This document shows, one piece after another, positions 9,963 through 23,000 of a stretch of 64,000 nt of DNA. The notes below the pieces were generated by a model. It was not told where the DNA came from and made no database searches. It was given only the letters and a program-made list of their open reading frames with translations. The stretch is from Pneumocystis sp. 'macacae' (Eukaryota; Ascomycota; Pneumocystomycetes; Pneumocystales; Pneumocystaceae). Within the stretch, counting starts at the first letter, position 1, and the number at the start of each line of letters is the position of its first letter. The stretch covers positions 1 to 64,000 of the forward strand of contig CM030732.1 in the NCBI GenBank assembly GCA_018127085.1. Reading direction: 5' to 3'. Made by a program: the position numbers and the translations under genes.

Positions 9963-10953
9963 TTTCATGTGCAGCTCAGTGCCGAGTTTATGAAGCGTAC
10001 TTTTTCTTAGTCACATTAATTGTTTTGTATGTCCTTTCTGAAGTATAAAACATGGTTTAAAAGAATCTTACAGTAAAAGCATGCATTGAATTTTTGTTCT
10101 TAAAAGACTTCTAAAACAATGTGAGGTTCCTTTAATATACATGATACGTTGCTATAAATTCTGAAAACAAGTTGAAAATATGAATCAGGTTGTATTTATG
10201 AAGAAATAAGGTTTCTCTAAAACGCTAGTTTTTCGGTCTTTTAAAAAAACTGATAAGATATTTTAAAAAACAAAAATACGTAATAAAAATTACTTTAAGA
10301 AAATAAATATCAATTCTAGATAATATTTTTAAAACATCTGCTTTTTAAATTAAATAGATAACTATATTTCCCATATCTCAATACATGCTAATTCGTCTTG
10401 CAAATATTCCTTTGAACTCTTTAAATTTTCTTTATCAAATCATTAAACAATGTTAGTAAAATCCATTTTAAAATATTTTTGTATTATTTTATCCAGCAAA
10501 TCTAAGTAGTTTCCCGTAAAATCTGGTAAAATGTTTGACGATTGTATTTTCCATGTTATTTTCATATCAAATATTTTCAAAGGGTATCCTTTATGATTTT
10601 TGCTTTAATTCTTGGTCGTGCTTTTGAAAAGGTCCTTAGGTTAAATATGTGTGAATGGATAGAAAACAAATTATAAAAAAGTGTAACAAATACAAGTTGG
10701 TTGGATAAAAATATAGATGAGTGTGATTCAAAATGCATGATGAATTGTTGATGCCATTTCTCCAGTTTTTATTTTTTATTCTCCTTTGTTTTGTTCTTTT
10801 TGTTCAAGTATATATAAATGTATATTCTTTTCTAGATCCCGTCTACTTCAAATACACATGCCACCTCCTAAACCATGCTTATTCTAAATATAGATGCTTT
10901 TCTCTAAACCCTGTTCATTTCAAATGCATATGCTTTTTCCGATTTTACTCATT
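9963..10953. other. AT-rich spacer with 3' flank minisatellite
   Basis: I see no gene. A decayed form of the spacer element may sit at about 10,630-10,760. Between 10,835 and 10,950, just after the stop of the next MSG, three imperfect copies of a roughly 36-bp phrase (CTAAACC...TTCAAAT..ACATGC...TTTTC) stand in tandem. The first two MSG genes have only one copy of the matching 3' flank. Confidence 0.5.
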
Positions 10954-13900
10954 CTAAACCACGACCGAAATAATCATTATCAGTATTACTCCCTTCATCA
11001 CGCTCCACCCACTCACTCTGATCCCCTCACTCGGTTTTACATCCCCTGCTTCCTCTCCACCCTTCGTCGCGCACTTTGTGGGCTTGCATTTTCTTGTGGA
11101 CGTCAATGTCATAGTTGATGTTATGATAGATGTCTGTGTAGATGTGCGAGTATATGTCGAGGTACTTGTAACCCATCTGTCCGTTGTGCGAACCAAGAGA
11201 CATTGTCCTTCTACTGTTACTGTCTTTTGCGTTCCATCTGACTTTGTTTCGATAATAATTGTTTCTGTAATAGTAGCCTCTATAATAGTTTGATTAGTTG
11301 CTTCTTTCCCTGAAGACTTAAGTTTTAATGGTTCCAATTTATTGCACGCTTCCTCAATTTTCTTGCATGCACCTTTATATTCAGAACAATCATCTTTGAA
11401 TCCACACTCCAATAATAGATTTTTGCATTCTGCTTCCACTTCTAGATATACTTTTAACGCTTCAGTTGTTGCATCAAACGCCATAGCTTCCCCATCAGTA
11501 ATATTTACATTTACATCCTTCTGTTGCAGATATTTAGGATGATCCTTCTGAAGTGCGTCCGCTCTTAGATCTCTTTTTATGTTTGCATTTGCATTATAAA
11601 GTAGAGCCAATGCTGCGTTATTTATATCTGTTTTTTGTTTATTCAAAGTAAGTTTCGCAGTTTCTAACGCTTTCTCTGCAATCCCGCTCAATTCCTTAAC
11701 AGCCTCCAGACTCTTTTCTATTTCTGTTGCCATAGTATTTAGTTTCGTGGACAATTCTGCACATCTTTCTTTTATTCGTTCTGCTAGTTTTTGACATAAC
11801 TCTGTTCTAGCTGTATTATTTTTAGCACCAGTACTATCATTACAAAAATTCTTGAATGCATGATTGTCCGTTTTGGTCCAATCTAAACAGTGCTCATCAA
11901 GAGCCGATTGGCATTTATCTTTTTCATTAAGGCTTCCTTTCAATTCATACATAACTTCATTTTCTCTGTTCTGCAATTCGCGATATGATTCACAATTTTC
12001 CTTTAATTTTTTGCACTTTCCATCTCCATTATCTTCTACAAGTTTCTCACAACTCGACATATACTTATCACAATAGGGTTCCCAGAGGTCACATTCTGGT
12101 CCTTTATCTGCATCCATGTTCTTTGTTTTTTCTAACACTTCCATAAAATCCATATTCTTTCCTAAAGTAGTACATTTAAAGTTAATATCTCTAGTAATCA
12201 TCTGACATGTAGTGTTTAACTGTATACACGAAAGAGCAAACTCCATTCTCTTTCTTTTGGACATGCTATTACATATTTCTACAACTTCTCTTATGCATAT
12301 GTTCAAATCGTTTAATTTTTCTACTTGTTTTTTTAACAAAATATCCTCTAATTCTTTTGCATTCTTTAGATGGTTACATCGTTCTTTCAATGTAAGACAG
12401 GGTAAATCATTCATTATTGAATCTTGTCCTAGTACTCCACATTCCTCTTCCAGTTTTTTGCAGTCCTCATCACTTGGAAAATCTCTCTTCCAGCCTAAAC
12501 TGATTCTAAGTTTGCGACTCTGCCTTTCAATATCGTTTTCAAGTGCATGACAAGTATCCCATGGTCGTAGACAAAAATCCATTAGTATGGGATTCTCGGT
12601 ATGAAATTCTGTTTTGCATAGGTCCAATATTCCATTCATACATGTTTGAAGAAAATCGGTTTCTGTTAAATCATGCAATTTTCCTCTTAACACACTCTGA
12701 AATAGTTGATAACCCCTTCTAAAAAGTCGTGTCTTTAAACATGTTAATTCTAGATTATCGCATGCATTACTTATTTTAATATCCATATCATCACAATGTG
12801 CCTGTAAATAAAAACACTCAGATTCCAAATTTATACAAAGTCTTTCATCGAGCTCAGCAGATTGCTCAGACCATCCCAACACTATAGAATCCTGATTATC
12901 TGCAGTGTCTGACATCGATAAGCTATGTAATTTTGATTTCAACGCCTTGCATTTGTTTTTCAGATTATTTTTTAGGTTAGTACAGACCTCTTTTTTACTT
13001 TCATTCATTTTTCTGTTAGTACTGTCATATAGATCTTTCAATTGAGGTAAAGAACTACAAAATTCATAACATTTGTTAAAATTAATTTCACATTTATCTA
13101 TACCACTTTTTACTAGTAATAGCAAAAGGTCAATCGTATCTTTTATTCCAGGTTTTCCAATTTCATCATCAAATAATTCTTTGTGTTCTATTTTATCCAT
13201 TAGTGTAATTTCTTTTCCTAGTAGATCAAATGTTAGATTAGGTGGTGTGTATTTTCTTTCTTTCCCGCATTTTTCTTCTAGGTCTTTGCAAACACTTTGA
13301 AAACTATCATTGCAATTTGGTTTATGAAAGTGACATCTTTTAAGAAATAAAGTGCACATTTCTTTTAACATTTTAGCATCACCATTGTTTTCTATAAAGT
13401 CTTTAAAGTCTAGCGCAGTTATTTCTAAGTCTTCACACTTAGTTTTTGCAAAGTCCACGAGACTTTCACATCTATTTGAACCCAAACAAAATTCCATTAG
13501 TTCATCGCTTTCTCCCATGAATATAAGACATTTTTCATTAATTACTTTTTCGCAATCTTCTTCTGTTTTCAAATTTCCAGAAAATGCTCTTAGAAGAAAT
13601 TCTGATACTATATCATTTCGTTCTTTTCGTTGGGATAAAATTGTTAAATCATTACATTCCTTTTTAAATCCATCCGAACACATTTTCTCCAATAAAATAC
13701 ATTGACTTTGCATTGTATAATAATCATATGGATCGAATGAGTTAATAATACTTTTTAATTTTCTTTTAAATTTTTCACATCTTGTATTAATTTTTTCTAA
13801 GTTATTACATGTTTCTTTATATTTCATATTTTCACAAAGATTTTTCATTTCTGTATGAAGAGCCAGAACCTTATCCAAAAGACCCATATTTTGTAATTTC

Positions 13901-14208
13901 TTGCAGTATTCTTCCAATTTTGTTTGACATTGATTATTTTCAATATTTTCTTTTTCTTTTAAAATTAAAATAAGAACTTCTTCTTTGCTAGATAAAAAAT
14001 TGTTAATTCTGTGCATTTTGGCGCTACTTAAGAGTTTTCATACATTGTTAAAGTTGATGATATACTTGCTAATGCTTGTAATGATGCAGATCTTCTGTGA
14101 ACATGTTCTAAAAAAATTAAATAGGAGAAAAAGAAAAAACAGGATACCAATATTTTTCGAGAAAGCATGTGCTATGCCAAGAAGCCCGGTTAACACAAAT
14201 GCTTTCAT
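10954..14208 (-). CDS. Leader-bearing MSG-related protein, frame break after the leader
   Basis: Main exon 10,954-14,016 encodes about 1,020 residues of the MSG fold: Cys-rich blocks, a TITETIIIETK Thr-rich stalk, RKCKPTKCATKGGEEAGD and a hydrophobic GPI-type tail. There is no CRJE. Upstream on the same strand is a signal-peptide exon (14,148-14,208, MKAFVLTGLLGIAHAFSKN), then a good 40-nt intron (14,108-14,147, GTATCC...TTTTTTTAG). This matches the gene structure of Pneumocystis MSG-related genes that carry their own leader. After the intron the frame runs 26 codons and stops at TAA 14,028-14,030, one base out of register with the main frame. The AAAA run at 14,035-14,038 (minus strand) is the likely place of a lost base, real or from assembly. 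A second unusual intron is possible. Protein is either broken or starts internally at ATG 14,016. Confidence 0.75.
14148..14208 (-). other. Signal-peptide exon of the leader-bearing MSG
   Basis: Sixty-one bases start with ATG and encode a 20-residue hydrophobic leader beginning MKAF, ending in phase 1 at a GT donor. The leader exon of the short MSG at 17,722-17,791 has the same start (MKAF), the same FSK motif and the same intron phase, which supports the call. Confidence 0.8.
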
Positions 14209-15767
14209 TTATAATAGCAATAAGCAATAGCTTTCATAAAAAATGTTTCATATTTGAGTGAGAATGTAGAAGCGATTCTCGTTAAATATCGGATATACGA
14301 TAAAATTACTTGATATAGAATAAAAATAAATACTCGATTTTTTTAGATTTAAATGTTTCAACTTCTCATTGAGTTCCTATTTTTAGGCATGTAAATTTTT
14401 ATAAATTTTTTAAAATAGAATGAAAGTTTTAAATAATATGATTTTATTATTATTATTTAATATTTGATTTTTATTACTTTTTTATTATTATTTCTTATCT
14501 TTTACTGTATTTGTACACACATATATTATAATTTATAATTTTTATTTTTTTAATTTAGCTTTAGTAGATTTTATAAAATCTTTTAGAAATATAGCTAAAA
14601 TTTTCATTATTTATTTTTTATTCAGAATTATTTCATGCATTTAATTATCCATAGTTCATTTTATTCATTTTCTACATTTGGTTTTGAGTTAAAACTCAAG
14701 TTTAAAGCTGTCCAGATGATATTGTTTCGTATTTTTCTTAAATATATTGTTTATTTTTTTGCTTTTATAGATTTCAAATTATAAAAATATTAATTTAAAT
14801 ACTAATAATTGTTGTTTTTGAATTTTATTGATTTCTTCATATGCTTTAGTTTTAATCTATATTTTTATTTTTATAAATTATTTTATATTTTATATTTTAT
14901 ATTTTAATCTTCCTAAAGTTAAGATTTTAGATATTGCCATAATATAAAGTATTTTATTTTATGGACCACATCTTAAACATTTTATACTTTTTAGAATAAT
15001 AATTATAAATGTGTCCACAAAGTTTTTCATAAAATTAAAATATATTGTAATATACATAAAATTAGAAACAAATCATATAATGATTGTTTGATCTTTAAAA
15101 TATGCTCTGTATTTTTTATGCCTGAATTTCTTTGTGGATAAAAGTGGGGTAAACGCAGGGTAAATGTAAACGCGAAGAAATAGAAAATGCAACATAAAAG
15201 GCATGAATAAGAGAGTGATTATGTGAAGAGTGTAGAGTAATTGCATAAGAAAGATGTGCATTTTTATAACATATTTTATATTCATTCAAAAGAAACTTTT
15301 AAATTTTCATCAAGAAACGCTTTTATTGATTAGAACAAGTTTGAGAAATTAGCTTCAAATGAATTCTGTTATCTAGAATTTTCTGAATACAGTAGCATTT
15401 AAAATTTTGTTAGTTTTTATACTTAAAAATAGCTTTTAACTTTAAAAAGTAGAGTGTGATTCTAGATTATATTTATAATAAAAAGAAACAAGTTTAATGG
15501 AAATCCGTTATGAATCAGTCTTATTTTTAGCAATCAGGTTTTGACTTAATGTTTTCACAAGATAATTGTTCTGTTTTTAATATTCATATTTTGCCATATT
15601 CTTGAAGAACTTGCCTCTTGAATTGTTAAATTAAAAAGCAACAAATAATTCTTTTAGTAACATTACTAAAATCATGCTCCACTAAAAAGTAAAAAGTAAA
15701 ATCAAATTGTATTCTATTTAAAGGACATAGCTCATCCTTCCAAGATAAAACCAGCTCAAGTTTAGAA
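14209..15767. other. AT-rich intergenic region
   Basis: No gene seen. A well-kept spacer element lies at about 15,131-15,175 (AAAAGTGGGGTAAACGCAGGGTAAATG). The part from about 15,380 to 15,767 resembles the 3' flank of the other short MSG (24,690-25,436), for example the phrase AATCA(A/G)GTTTTGACTTA at about 15,530 and 25,220, so it is duplicated with the short gene. Confidence 0.55.
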
Positions 15768-17791
15768 TCAAATCAACTTAATAAGCGCAGACTTTTTAGG
15801 CTTATAGCTATTAAGACATGTTTTTTGTAATGTTGTGCAATTATGAGCAAGGTCTTTAAAAATACCAGATAAACTATTACATTCTGAAAAATAATATGCA
15901 CATTCTGTTAAAGTACGATTCCCATCAGTATAGTTGAAGGTCCATACTAAGTCTTTGTATCTCCAAGAAAAATCACGATGTAATCTTGTAAATAGGTCAC
16001 TGATGGAAGTGTGGGGGGGGGGGGGGGTACTTGAGGTGGGACGTAAGCACCATTTAAAAAGTATTTCATTAGTTGCTCCAAATTTAGCACATGTATCTTG
16101 AATAGATTTATCTACGCTAGACCAGTCAGCCAATTCATTTTTAAAATTAAAAACATTTAAATCAAGAGATGATGATTCTTTGAGTTTTTTCCAAAAACTA
16201 TTCAAATTAGACCTTTTTGTACCTACTGTATAGCATAAAGCCTTTATATTATTGCATATATCTTTAATGCCAGGACAAACATATCCAAGATAAAAACATT
16301 CTTCTATTAGCATTACACATTGAGGCATTGTGATTTTGTTTGCTGTGCTATTCCATAGTACGGCCCAAACAGTTTCTGAAGAGTTAAGATCTAATTCTTG
16401 AAACGTTGTATTTAACTTAGTACACATCTTGGGCACTTCGGTATCCATATTATCGCATTCATCAGTACATTTACTTTTACAATATGCATCAAAGTTAAAA
16501 AATATATGTTCATGAGAACGACAATCATATTTAAGAACATTCTTACACCTCTCCTTTAAAGAAGGAGGAGATGCCCTTAAAGAAGATGCATATATTAGAA
16601 GAGGGGTAAGATATGGATTTTTATGAGGAGACAAAATACCATCTTCTCTTTCTCCAGAAAAAAACCAAGTTAAATTAAAACCCTCAAATACTGATTCACA
16701 GTCACCTAAGTCTACCTTACTCATGAACTGTAGGTCTGGATCATTTTTTTCAGAGCATTCTTTTACTATTGAGTCGCAAAGGTCTTTTATTGTTTGATTA
16801 TGACACTGTTCTAAATAGTAGCTGCAAACGCCAAAAAACGAACAATTATTTCTCGATACATCTTGGTCATAACCTATTATATGTAGTTTCTCCCCTGAGA
16901 AGAATTTTCTAAGATATTTGTTCAAATATTCACAAGTTACTTTGCTACCTTCACCATAATGTTGACATGTTTCCGTTACTGAAAAACAAGAGTCGACCAT
17001 ACTGGGTCCCATAGAGATTACACAATGACATTTATCAAGAAGACTGTCAACACAATCCCGATATTCACCTCTTTCATTATATATTAGCTCGACATCTATC
17101 ATCTTTAACAACATTCTATCTTCATAATCTTTATGGTATCTTTTATAACAGAGTCCTTTAAATTTGCAGCATAAATCGGCAATAGTGTGATTACAAATTC
17201 TTTGAAAAACGTTACACAAGGTTTCTAAATTTTCACAATCTTCAATTTCCATTCTTGCGTTCTTTTTTGCTAGAAACGAATCATCATCCATATGAAGATA
17301 ATATTGAAGTTCAGTTTCTAGACCATTACATTTTTTAAGTAAGTCTTGTTTAATAAGGTCCCCCTCAGTAAATAGACCTTTGCAATATTTATCTCTTTTA
17401 GTTTCATCACATAATTTCCTTAATACATCAGTGAAATCCCCTTCTGACAGTTTTGAAATAATCCAACATAAATCTCGTAGAAACGATTTACATTTTTCTT
17501 CAGTTGTAATAGAACTCTCTAACATAAGACTGTACATAGAAGTATCGTCATCTAAAACAATAGACCATACGGATGAAGAGAGCGAGCGTTTTGATAACAA
17601 ATTAACTAATCCATGATCTACTGATCGACCATAATTTCTATTTTCTCTTGACCTAAGTAAATTTAGGCGCCCTTCTGGTTCTAAAAGATAAAAATTAAAA
17701 GCAGATAGAAAACAATCCTACCATGAGTACAAATACTCTTCGAGAAAACATATGGTATTGCGTTCAAAAGCGCAAAGATAAAGGCTTTCAT
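15768..17791 (-). CDS. Short secreted-type MSG with own leader
   Basis: Two exons: 17,722-17,791 (signal peptide beginning MKAFIFALLNAIPYVFSK) and 15,768-17,680, joined over a 41-nt intron (GTAGGATT...TTTTAG). The joined frame closes at 660 residues. It has the MSG pattern of regularly spaced Cys pairs with Lys/Glu-rich helices, but only about two thirds the usual length. It lacks the Thr-rich stalk and hydrophobic GPI tail, ending KKSALIKLI, so it is predicted to be secreted or held by other means. A dibasic SKR site lies about 55 residues in and is conserved in the paralogue at 25,437-27,414, where it could be a Kexin cut comparable to the VKR of the CRJE. A run of 15 C in the coding strand (16,013-16,027) encodes four Pro. 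Confidence 0.85.
16013..16027. repeat. Poly-G/C tract of 15 inside a coding exon
   Basis: Fifteen consecutive G on the + strand read as STPPPPH in the short MSG. A tract this long is prone to slippage, and any change not divisible by three would cut off roughly the last 85 residues. As assembled, the frame is open. Confidence 0.85.
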
Positions 17792-18340
17792 TCAAAAGAG
17801 GCAATAAGCCTTAGTCTTTTCATGAAAACTTAGCACTAACACTATTTAACTAACACTATTAGATTCGGTGTTACATTTTAGACTAAAGATACAAATTATA
17901 GAATGGTAAATTATTATCTTTAACATTATTGGTTTCCTAATCAGTTCGATTGTTTTCTATAAAAATTAATTTTTCTCATTTATCATTTTAATAAAATTAA
18001 GATTTATTTCATGTAATTATTATAAATAATATATTTATAAAAAAATTAAAGAATAATTTTTACTGAAAAACTGATTTTTATATCGTTCATTTTGTTTTAT
18101 GTTGAGTTTGACGCTAAAAGTAACAGTAAAGACGAAATAACTGAATTTTTTGATACAAATGAGTGTGTCCGGTATTATCAGTCAATCCTGTATGGGCAAT
18201 TACATGACGATGGGAACCGTGGAATAAATGTAAACGTGATTTGGCTAATGAATTATAAAAAGCATGAGTGATAAGAATAATAAAGAACACATGTAAAAAT
18301 GTATTGTAAATTGATGAAAAACGTTATTCTTTCAGTCTAT
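17792..18340. other. Upstream region of the short MSG
   Basis: No gene seen. The text from 17,820 to 18,240 is similar to the upstream region of the paralogue (27,420-28,320), including GTGTGTCCGG.ATTATCAG and the decayed spacer element (about 18,192-18,240). It should include the promoter of the short gene; I cannot mark a TATA box with confidence. Confidence 0.5.
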
Positions 18341-18349
18341 TCTGTAGTC

Positions 18350-19850
18350 TTTGTCGCTATTTTGCTTACTCATTTTTTAAATATATCCTTTTCTAGTCTT
18401 TATTCCTCTCTAAGCTCCGTCTTCCGTTTCTATGGTTGAACGTGTTTATTTTTTTGGAACTGTTTTCAGTTACTATCTTTGATGTTTCGTTTTCGGTAGT
18501 TCTAGTTTTGAACACATTCATCCATTATTCATGTATCCTGATATTTGTATCTTTTTCTAAGTTCATAGTTTCCCTGTCAATGATGACATCTCCTTTAATC
18601 CTGGACATAGATTAAATACTATCAGTATTAAATGAATCATTTTTAGCTTTTTTCTTATCATTTGAGTCTGTAGTTATAAATTTGAATTGTACATTTTGTC
18701 TCGTTAAATAAAGATGATATATTATATACAACTTTACTGATAGATTTATTGTCTCCTGTTTATAATTCTCTTAAACAATATTTTTTGCTTCTATTATTCA
18801 ACTTTGCTGAGTTTTTTGTAGTCCTTTGTTTTTATCTTTTTTAAGTTCTGAATTTTTTTACGATTCTAATTTTTTTTCATTTTCTTAAATGATTTTTACA
18901 AAGTTCTTTAATTCGGTTATTTCAAATTTTGATATCAGTACCATATGTTACTACATACATATAAAATATTAAAAACTTCTTTTTCAATCCTACGTTTCTT
19001 AGTTTTATTTTTATTAGAATTATTTCCAACAAATAGATTCATTGTAATTTTATATTTTAAAAGATTTTTGGATTTCTCTTAAAAATTTTTTCGCATTTTT
19101 CCTTTTTATTAAAACGTTTGAAAGTAAGATCCTATGTTAAACATCTTAGAAGAGCAGTTACATTTCTAATAAAGACTTTTAAATATATTCTTCTTTTGTT
19201 ATTTCCTCGTTATAACACTCTTTTAATGTTATTTTTTTTGTTAATGTAACTCTTACTTTTGTAAGGTCAAAATTTAAATACGGTCCTATGCAAGTAGTAA
19301 TGCTTCTTTGTTTATAACTATTTATAAATTTCTTGCAATCTAGCATATTTATATCTTTAGAGTTCCATCCACAAAAGTGCCATTTTTTAAAAAATATAAT
19401 ATATATTTCCCCTTTCCTGCCTCTAAATTATTTATCTACTGTTGCAAGAGAATTTTGATTACGTTATTTATTTACTAAAGTTCGATATATTTTTCTTGGT
19501 GAAAATAAATATTCCATTAACTCTTAATTTTTGTCTAATTTCAAATAAATATCTTTAATTTTTTTAGATATTTTAGATTTCCTAAAGCCTTTGATAAATA
19601 CCTTTAAAAATGTCTTTTTTATATTATAAGATTTTTTTCTTATAACATATATTCCTTAATTTGCAATTTCTTGTAAGATTAAAGCATAATTTCTCAAAAA
19701 CAAATATTTATGTTTTCTAAAATGAAACATTTTTATTCTTATGAATAATTTTTCATTTTATTTAAAACATTTATAAACAGTAATTTTCCCTTTCTGATAT
19801 CCTGCAAAATTAGAATTAGTTATAAAATATCAATGTATTAAAAATTACAA
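18350..19850 (-). pseudogene. Decayed and shortened MSG relic
   Basis: No long frame survives, but the sequence can be matched to minus-strand MSG text. TAAATATATCC..TTCTAGTC near 18,385 matches the 3' flank; AAAAGTGCCATTTTTTAAAAAAT near 19,375 matches the ..KCHFHK.. block of the long MSGs. AAATAAATATTCCATTAACTC near 19,505 and TTCCTTAATTTGCAATTTCTTGTAAGATTAAAGC...CTCAAAAACAAA near 19,650 match blocks in the first third of the gene at 6,864-9,917. The relic is only about 1.5 kb against 3 kb, so the middle is deleted. Many stops and strong AT drift. Confidence 0.6.
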
Positions 19851-20002
19851 TTTACCAGTTAGTCTCATGCTTAGAATCTGATGGTTCTTTAACTGAATTT
19901 TCAAAAATATTCAAATGAACTTTTTAATGAATAATTATTGGTTAGATAATTATTATCAAAAATATTATATGAAAACATTAATAAATAGATATTGTTCTGG
20001 TT

Positions 20003-23000
20003 TTAAATAATTATCTGTAATCCTAATATTATTCCAGTGATTTTCCAAATTGATATTATTTTTTGCAACCCTCTTGCTTTAATTCCATAACCTAATACAC
20101 GTTGGTCACTGGATGATGTTGGTTTATGCTTTGATGAATATGTAATTGGTAAGCTCGTAACTAGTGAACTTGTTGAATTTATTAGTGAACTTGTATTTGA
20201 TAAACTTGTTGAAGACGTTGATGAACTTGCAGTTAACGAAGTTGAAGAATTTGCTGATGAACTTGGAAAATTCGATAAATCTGTTGACAAAGTTAAGGAA
20301 GTTGTTGAAGTTGTAATTGATAGACTTGTAATCGATAAATTTGTGGTCGATAAATCTGCAATTGACAAACTTGTAGTCAATAAGCTTGTGGATGATGAAT
20401 TTGTGCCTAATGTCATAACTGATGAATTTGTTAATGGTAGATTTGATTTTGACAGACTAGCTGGTGGTATTAATGGTTTTTCTGGTTCCAACTCTGGCTT
20501 TGGTGGCACTGATAATTTTTCTGATTCTGACTCTGACTTTGGCGGCACTGATGGTTTTTCTGGTTCTGACTCTGACTTTGGCGGCACTGATGGTTTTTCT
20601 GGTTCTGACTCTGACTTTGGCGGCACTGATGGTTTTTCTGGTTCTGACCCTGGCTTTGGTGGTTTTGGTGGTTTTGGTGGTAGTGATGGTGATTGTGGTT
20701 TACATTTAATAATATATTTATCACACATAGAAGAAACTTTATTATTAATTCCAGTACAAGATTTTATAGACGAGCATAGAGATTCCACTTTTTGACATTC
20801 CATAATATAAATAGAATTGGTAAAATAAGACCTGGAGAGTTTTAGTATAAGCTCATCACATATTTTTTCTAAATATGGTATTAAGTGTTTGCATTTAATA
20901 GAATAGTTATTACATAAAAGTTCCTTCTCTTGGTCTATAGTAGAATTTCTACATTTTCCTTTTATTTTTTTCTCACATTTGTCAATATCAGATATCTCTT
21001 CACCAAGTATCTTAGCCAATGCATTAAGTTCTTTATTTCGTTTTAACATATTGGCACAAGTTTCTAACACTTTAGAACATAGATCATGTAAAGAATTAGA
21101 ACAAATTAATGTAAGCATATTGCAGTGATAAGAGAAATAATAACAGCGTTTGTGATTAATATAAGATACTTGCCCAAGATTATTTTTATGAGCTATTAAG
21201 TGTTGTGATAATTGCTCACAATCTTTTAATACACTGTTTAACATATACTTACATGCATTTGTTTTATTAGCACATGCATAATTTGTACTATTTTTATTCT
21301 GTAAACAATATGTAGAAAGATGATTTAAACAAGTTTGATTATTCTGAAAAATATGTTTTTCATTTTTTAATATAATAGTAGATTTTAAGTGCATAAGCGT
21401 ATCCATATTATTGCAATGGGTTTCGAATTGCTTACATAATTTTATAGTAGACTTGAAACATGATTTTAATTCATTGCACTCTTTTCTTTGTTTTTCGCAG
21501 CTATATGTAATATTCCCATTTATCTTTTTCAAATTATTCTCTAATTCTTTGCAACGAATATCAAGATAAGTTACTAATCTCTTACAAGTTTCTTCTGGAT
21601 GTAGACATTTAAATAATATATAATAATTATGATACATAATTTTCTTACATATAACGAAAAGATAGACTCGACAGTAACTTTCGCTTGGTCCACGCCACAA
21701 AGTGCCATTATATTCTTCTATTAATTGGAACATTCCATTTAATGTTTTCATTAAAACCATTTCTGAAGCTGATTCTAAATCTACTTGATAACAAGAGAGT
21801 CGTACTGTTTTGCATACATTTGGCCCAATAAAATAATCAATATATTTATTGACAAGATGACACAAAGGTAAATATTTTGCACACTCTTCTTTTGAAAAAG
21901 AATGTTTTGAAGCCGATAAAAAACTAAAATTAAGAAAATATTTAAAATATACTTCATAATATTGTTTATTTTTATTATAGATGTTCTTGCAAACATCATA
22001 CTTGTTATTATTTAATTTTTTGTTACATAGAGATTTATAAAGAGTTAAATGACTCACTAAAGAACATTTTTTATTTAACGTTTCTTCGCAATAATCAGTT
22101 CCCACATTAGTTCGTTGAATTAAAATGTCAGCAAGCACTATATCAGAAAGTGTTAGTACTTCAGTAACATAGATGCCTAACTCGCTTAGTTTCTCGTACC
22201 CATATTGAACAGTATTTTTATATTTATCAGTAAGTGGTTTTTCAAAAAGATCGATATCAAGATCTATTAAAATATCATAAAAAATACCTTTTTCTGCACA
22301 ATTTGTTCGAAATGAACGACATTTATGATAAAGTTGTGGACAATCTAAAATGGCTCTAGTGCATTTTTTTAACCAATGCATACAATTCCCATTTGTTATT
22401 TCCATTTGTTTTGACAAAAACTGAAGTTGAAAATCTTCACAACTTTTTTTATATATTGAAACAAATTTATTGCAAACATCTTCAGTATTAACACACAAAT
22501 AAAATAATTCAGGACTTCGCTGACTAAATAATGAACATTCTTTTTTAAGTTTTTCTAAACAATCATTTATGCTACTAGAAGCTCCTTTTAAAAAATCATA
22601 GACAATTGCTTCTGCAACTCCTATACGGACTTTATTGTAGCAATATTCTCTTAATTGGGTACATTTTGAACTAAGATCTAGATCATAATGTTTTAAAAAA
22701 AGACAACGTTCTTGCAATAAAATACATCGATTACTCTCATTCATTGATACCCTTGAGAAAGCACTGATAATTTTTTTTGTTTCCATATGTATTTTATTGG
22801 GTAAAAAATTGCATGTCTGACGAATATGTTCACAAATATAAATAATATCATTATTTAATGTTTTTATAGTCATAATACTACAAACTTTTTCCAGGTTTTT
22901 TTCACAATCAATATAAAATTCATTCGAAGTTAGCATGGTAACAACATAATAGAAATGTTCATTTTGAATATTTAAATTCTTAAGTCCTAGATTACTGAAT

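Noticed and set aside
20462..20690. CRISPR array
   Set aside because: Units are contiguous without unique spacers, lie in a coding exon, and the genome is eukaryotic.
20343..20795. 150-codon Gly/Ser/Asp-rich + strand frame resembling a silk-like or adhesin repeat
   Set aside because: Mirror of the Pro-rich minisatellite inside the minus-strand MSG, whose frame is much longer and has leader and GPI tail.
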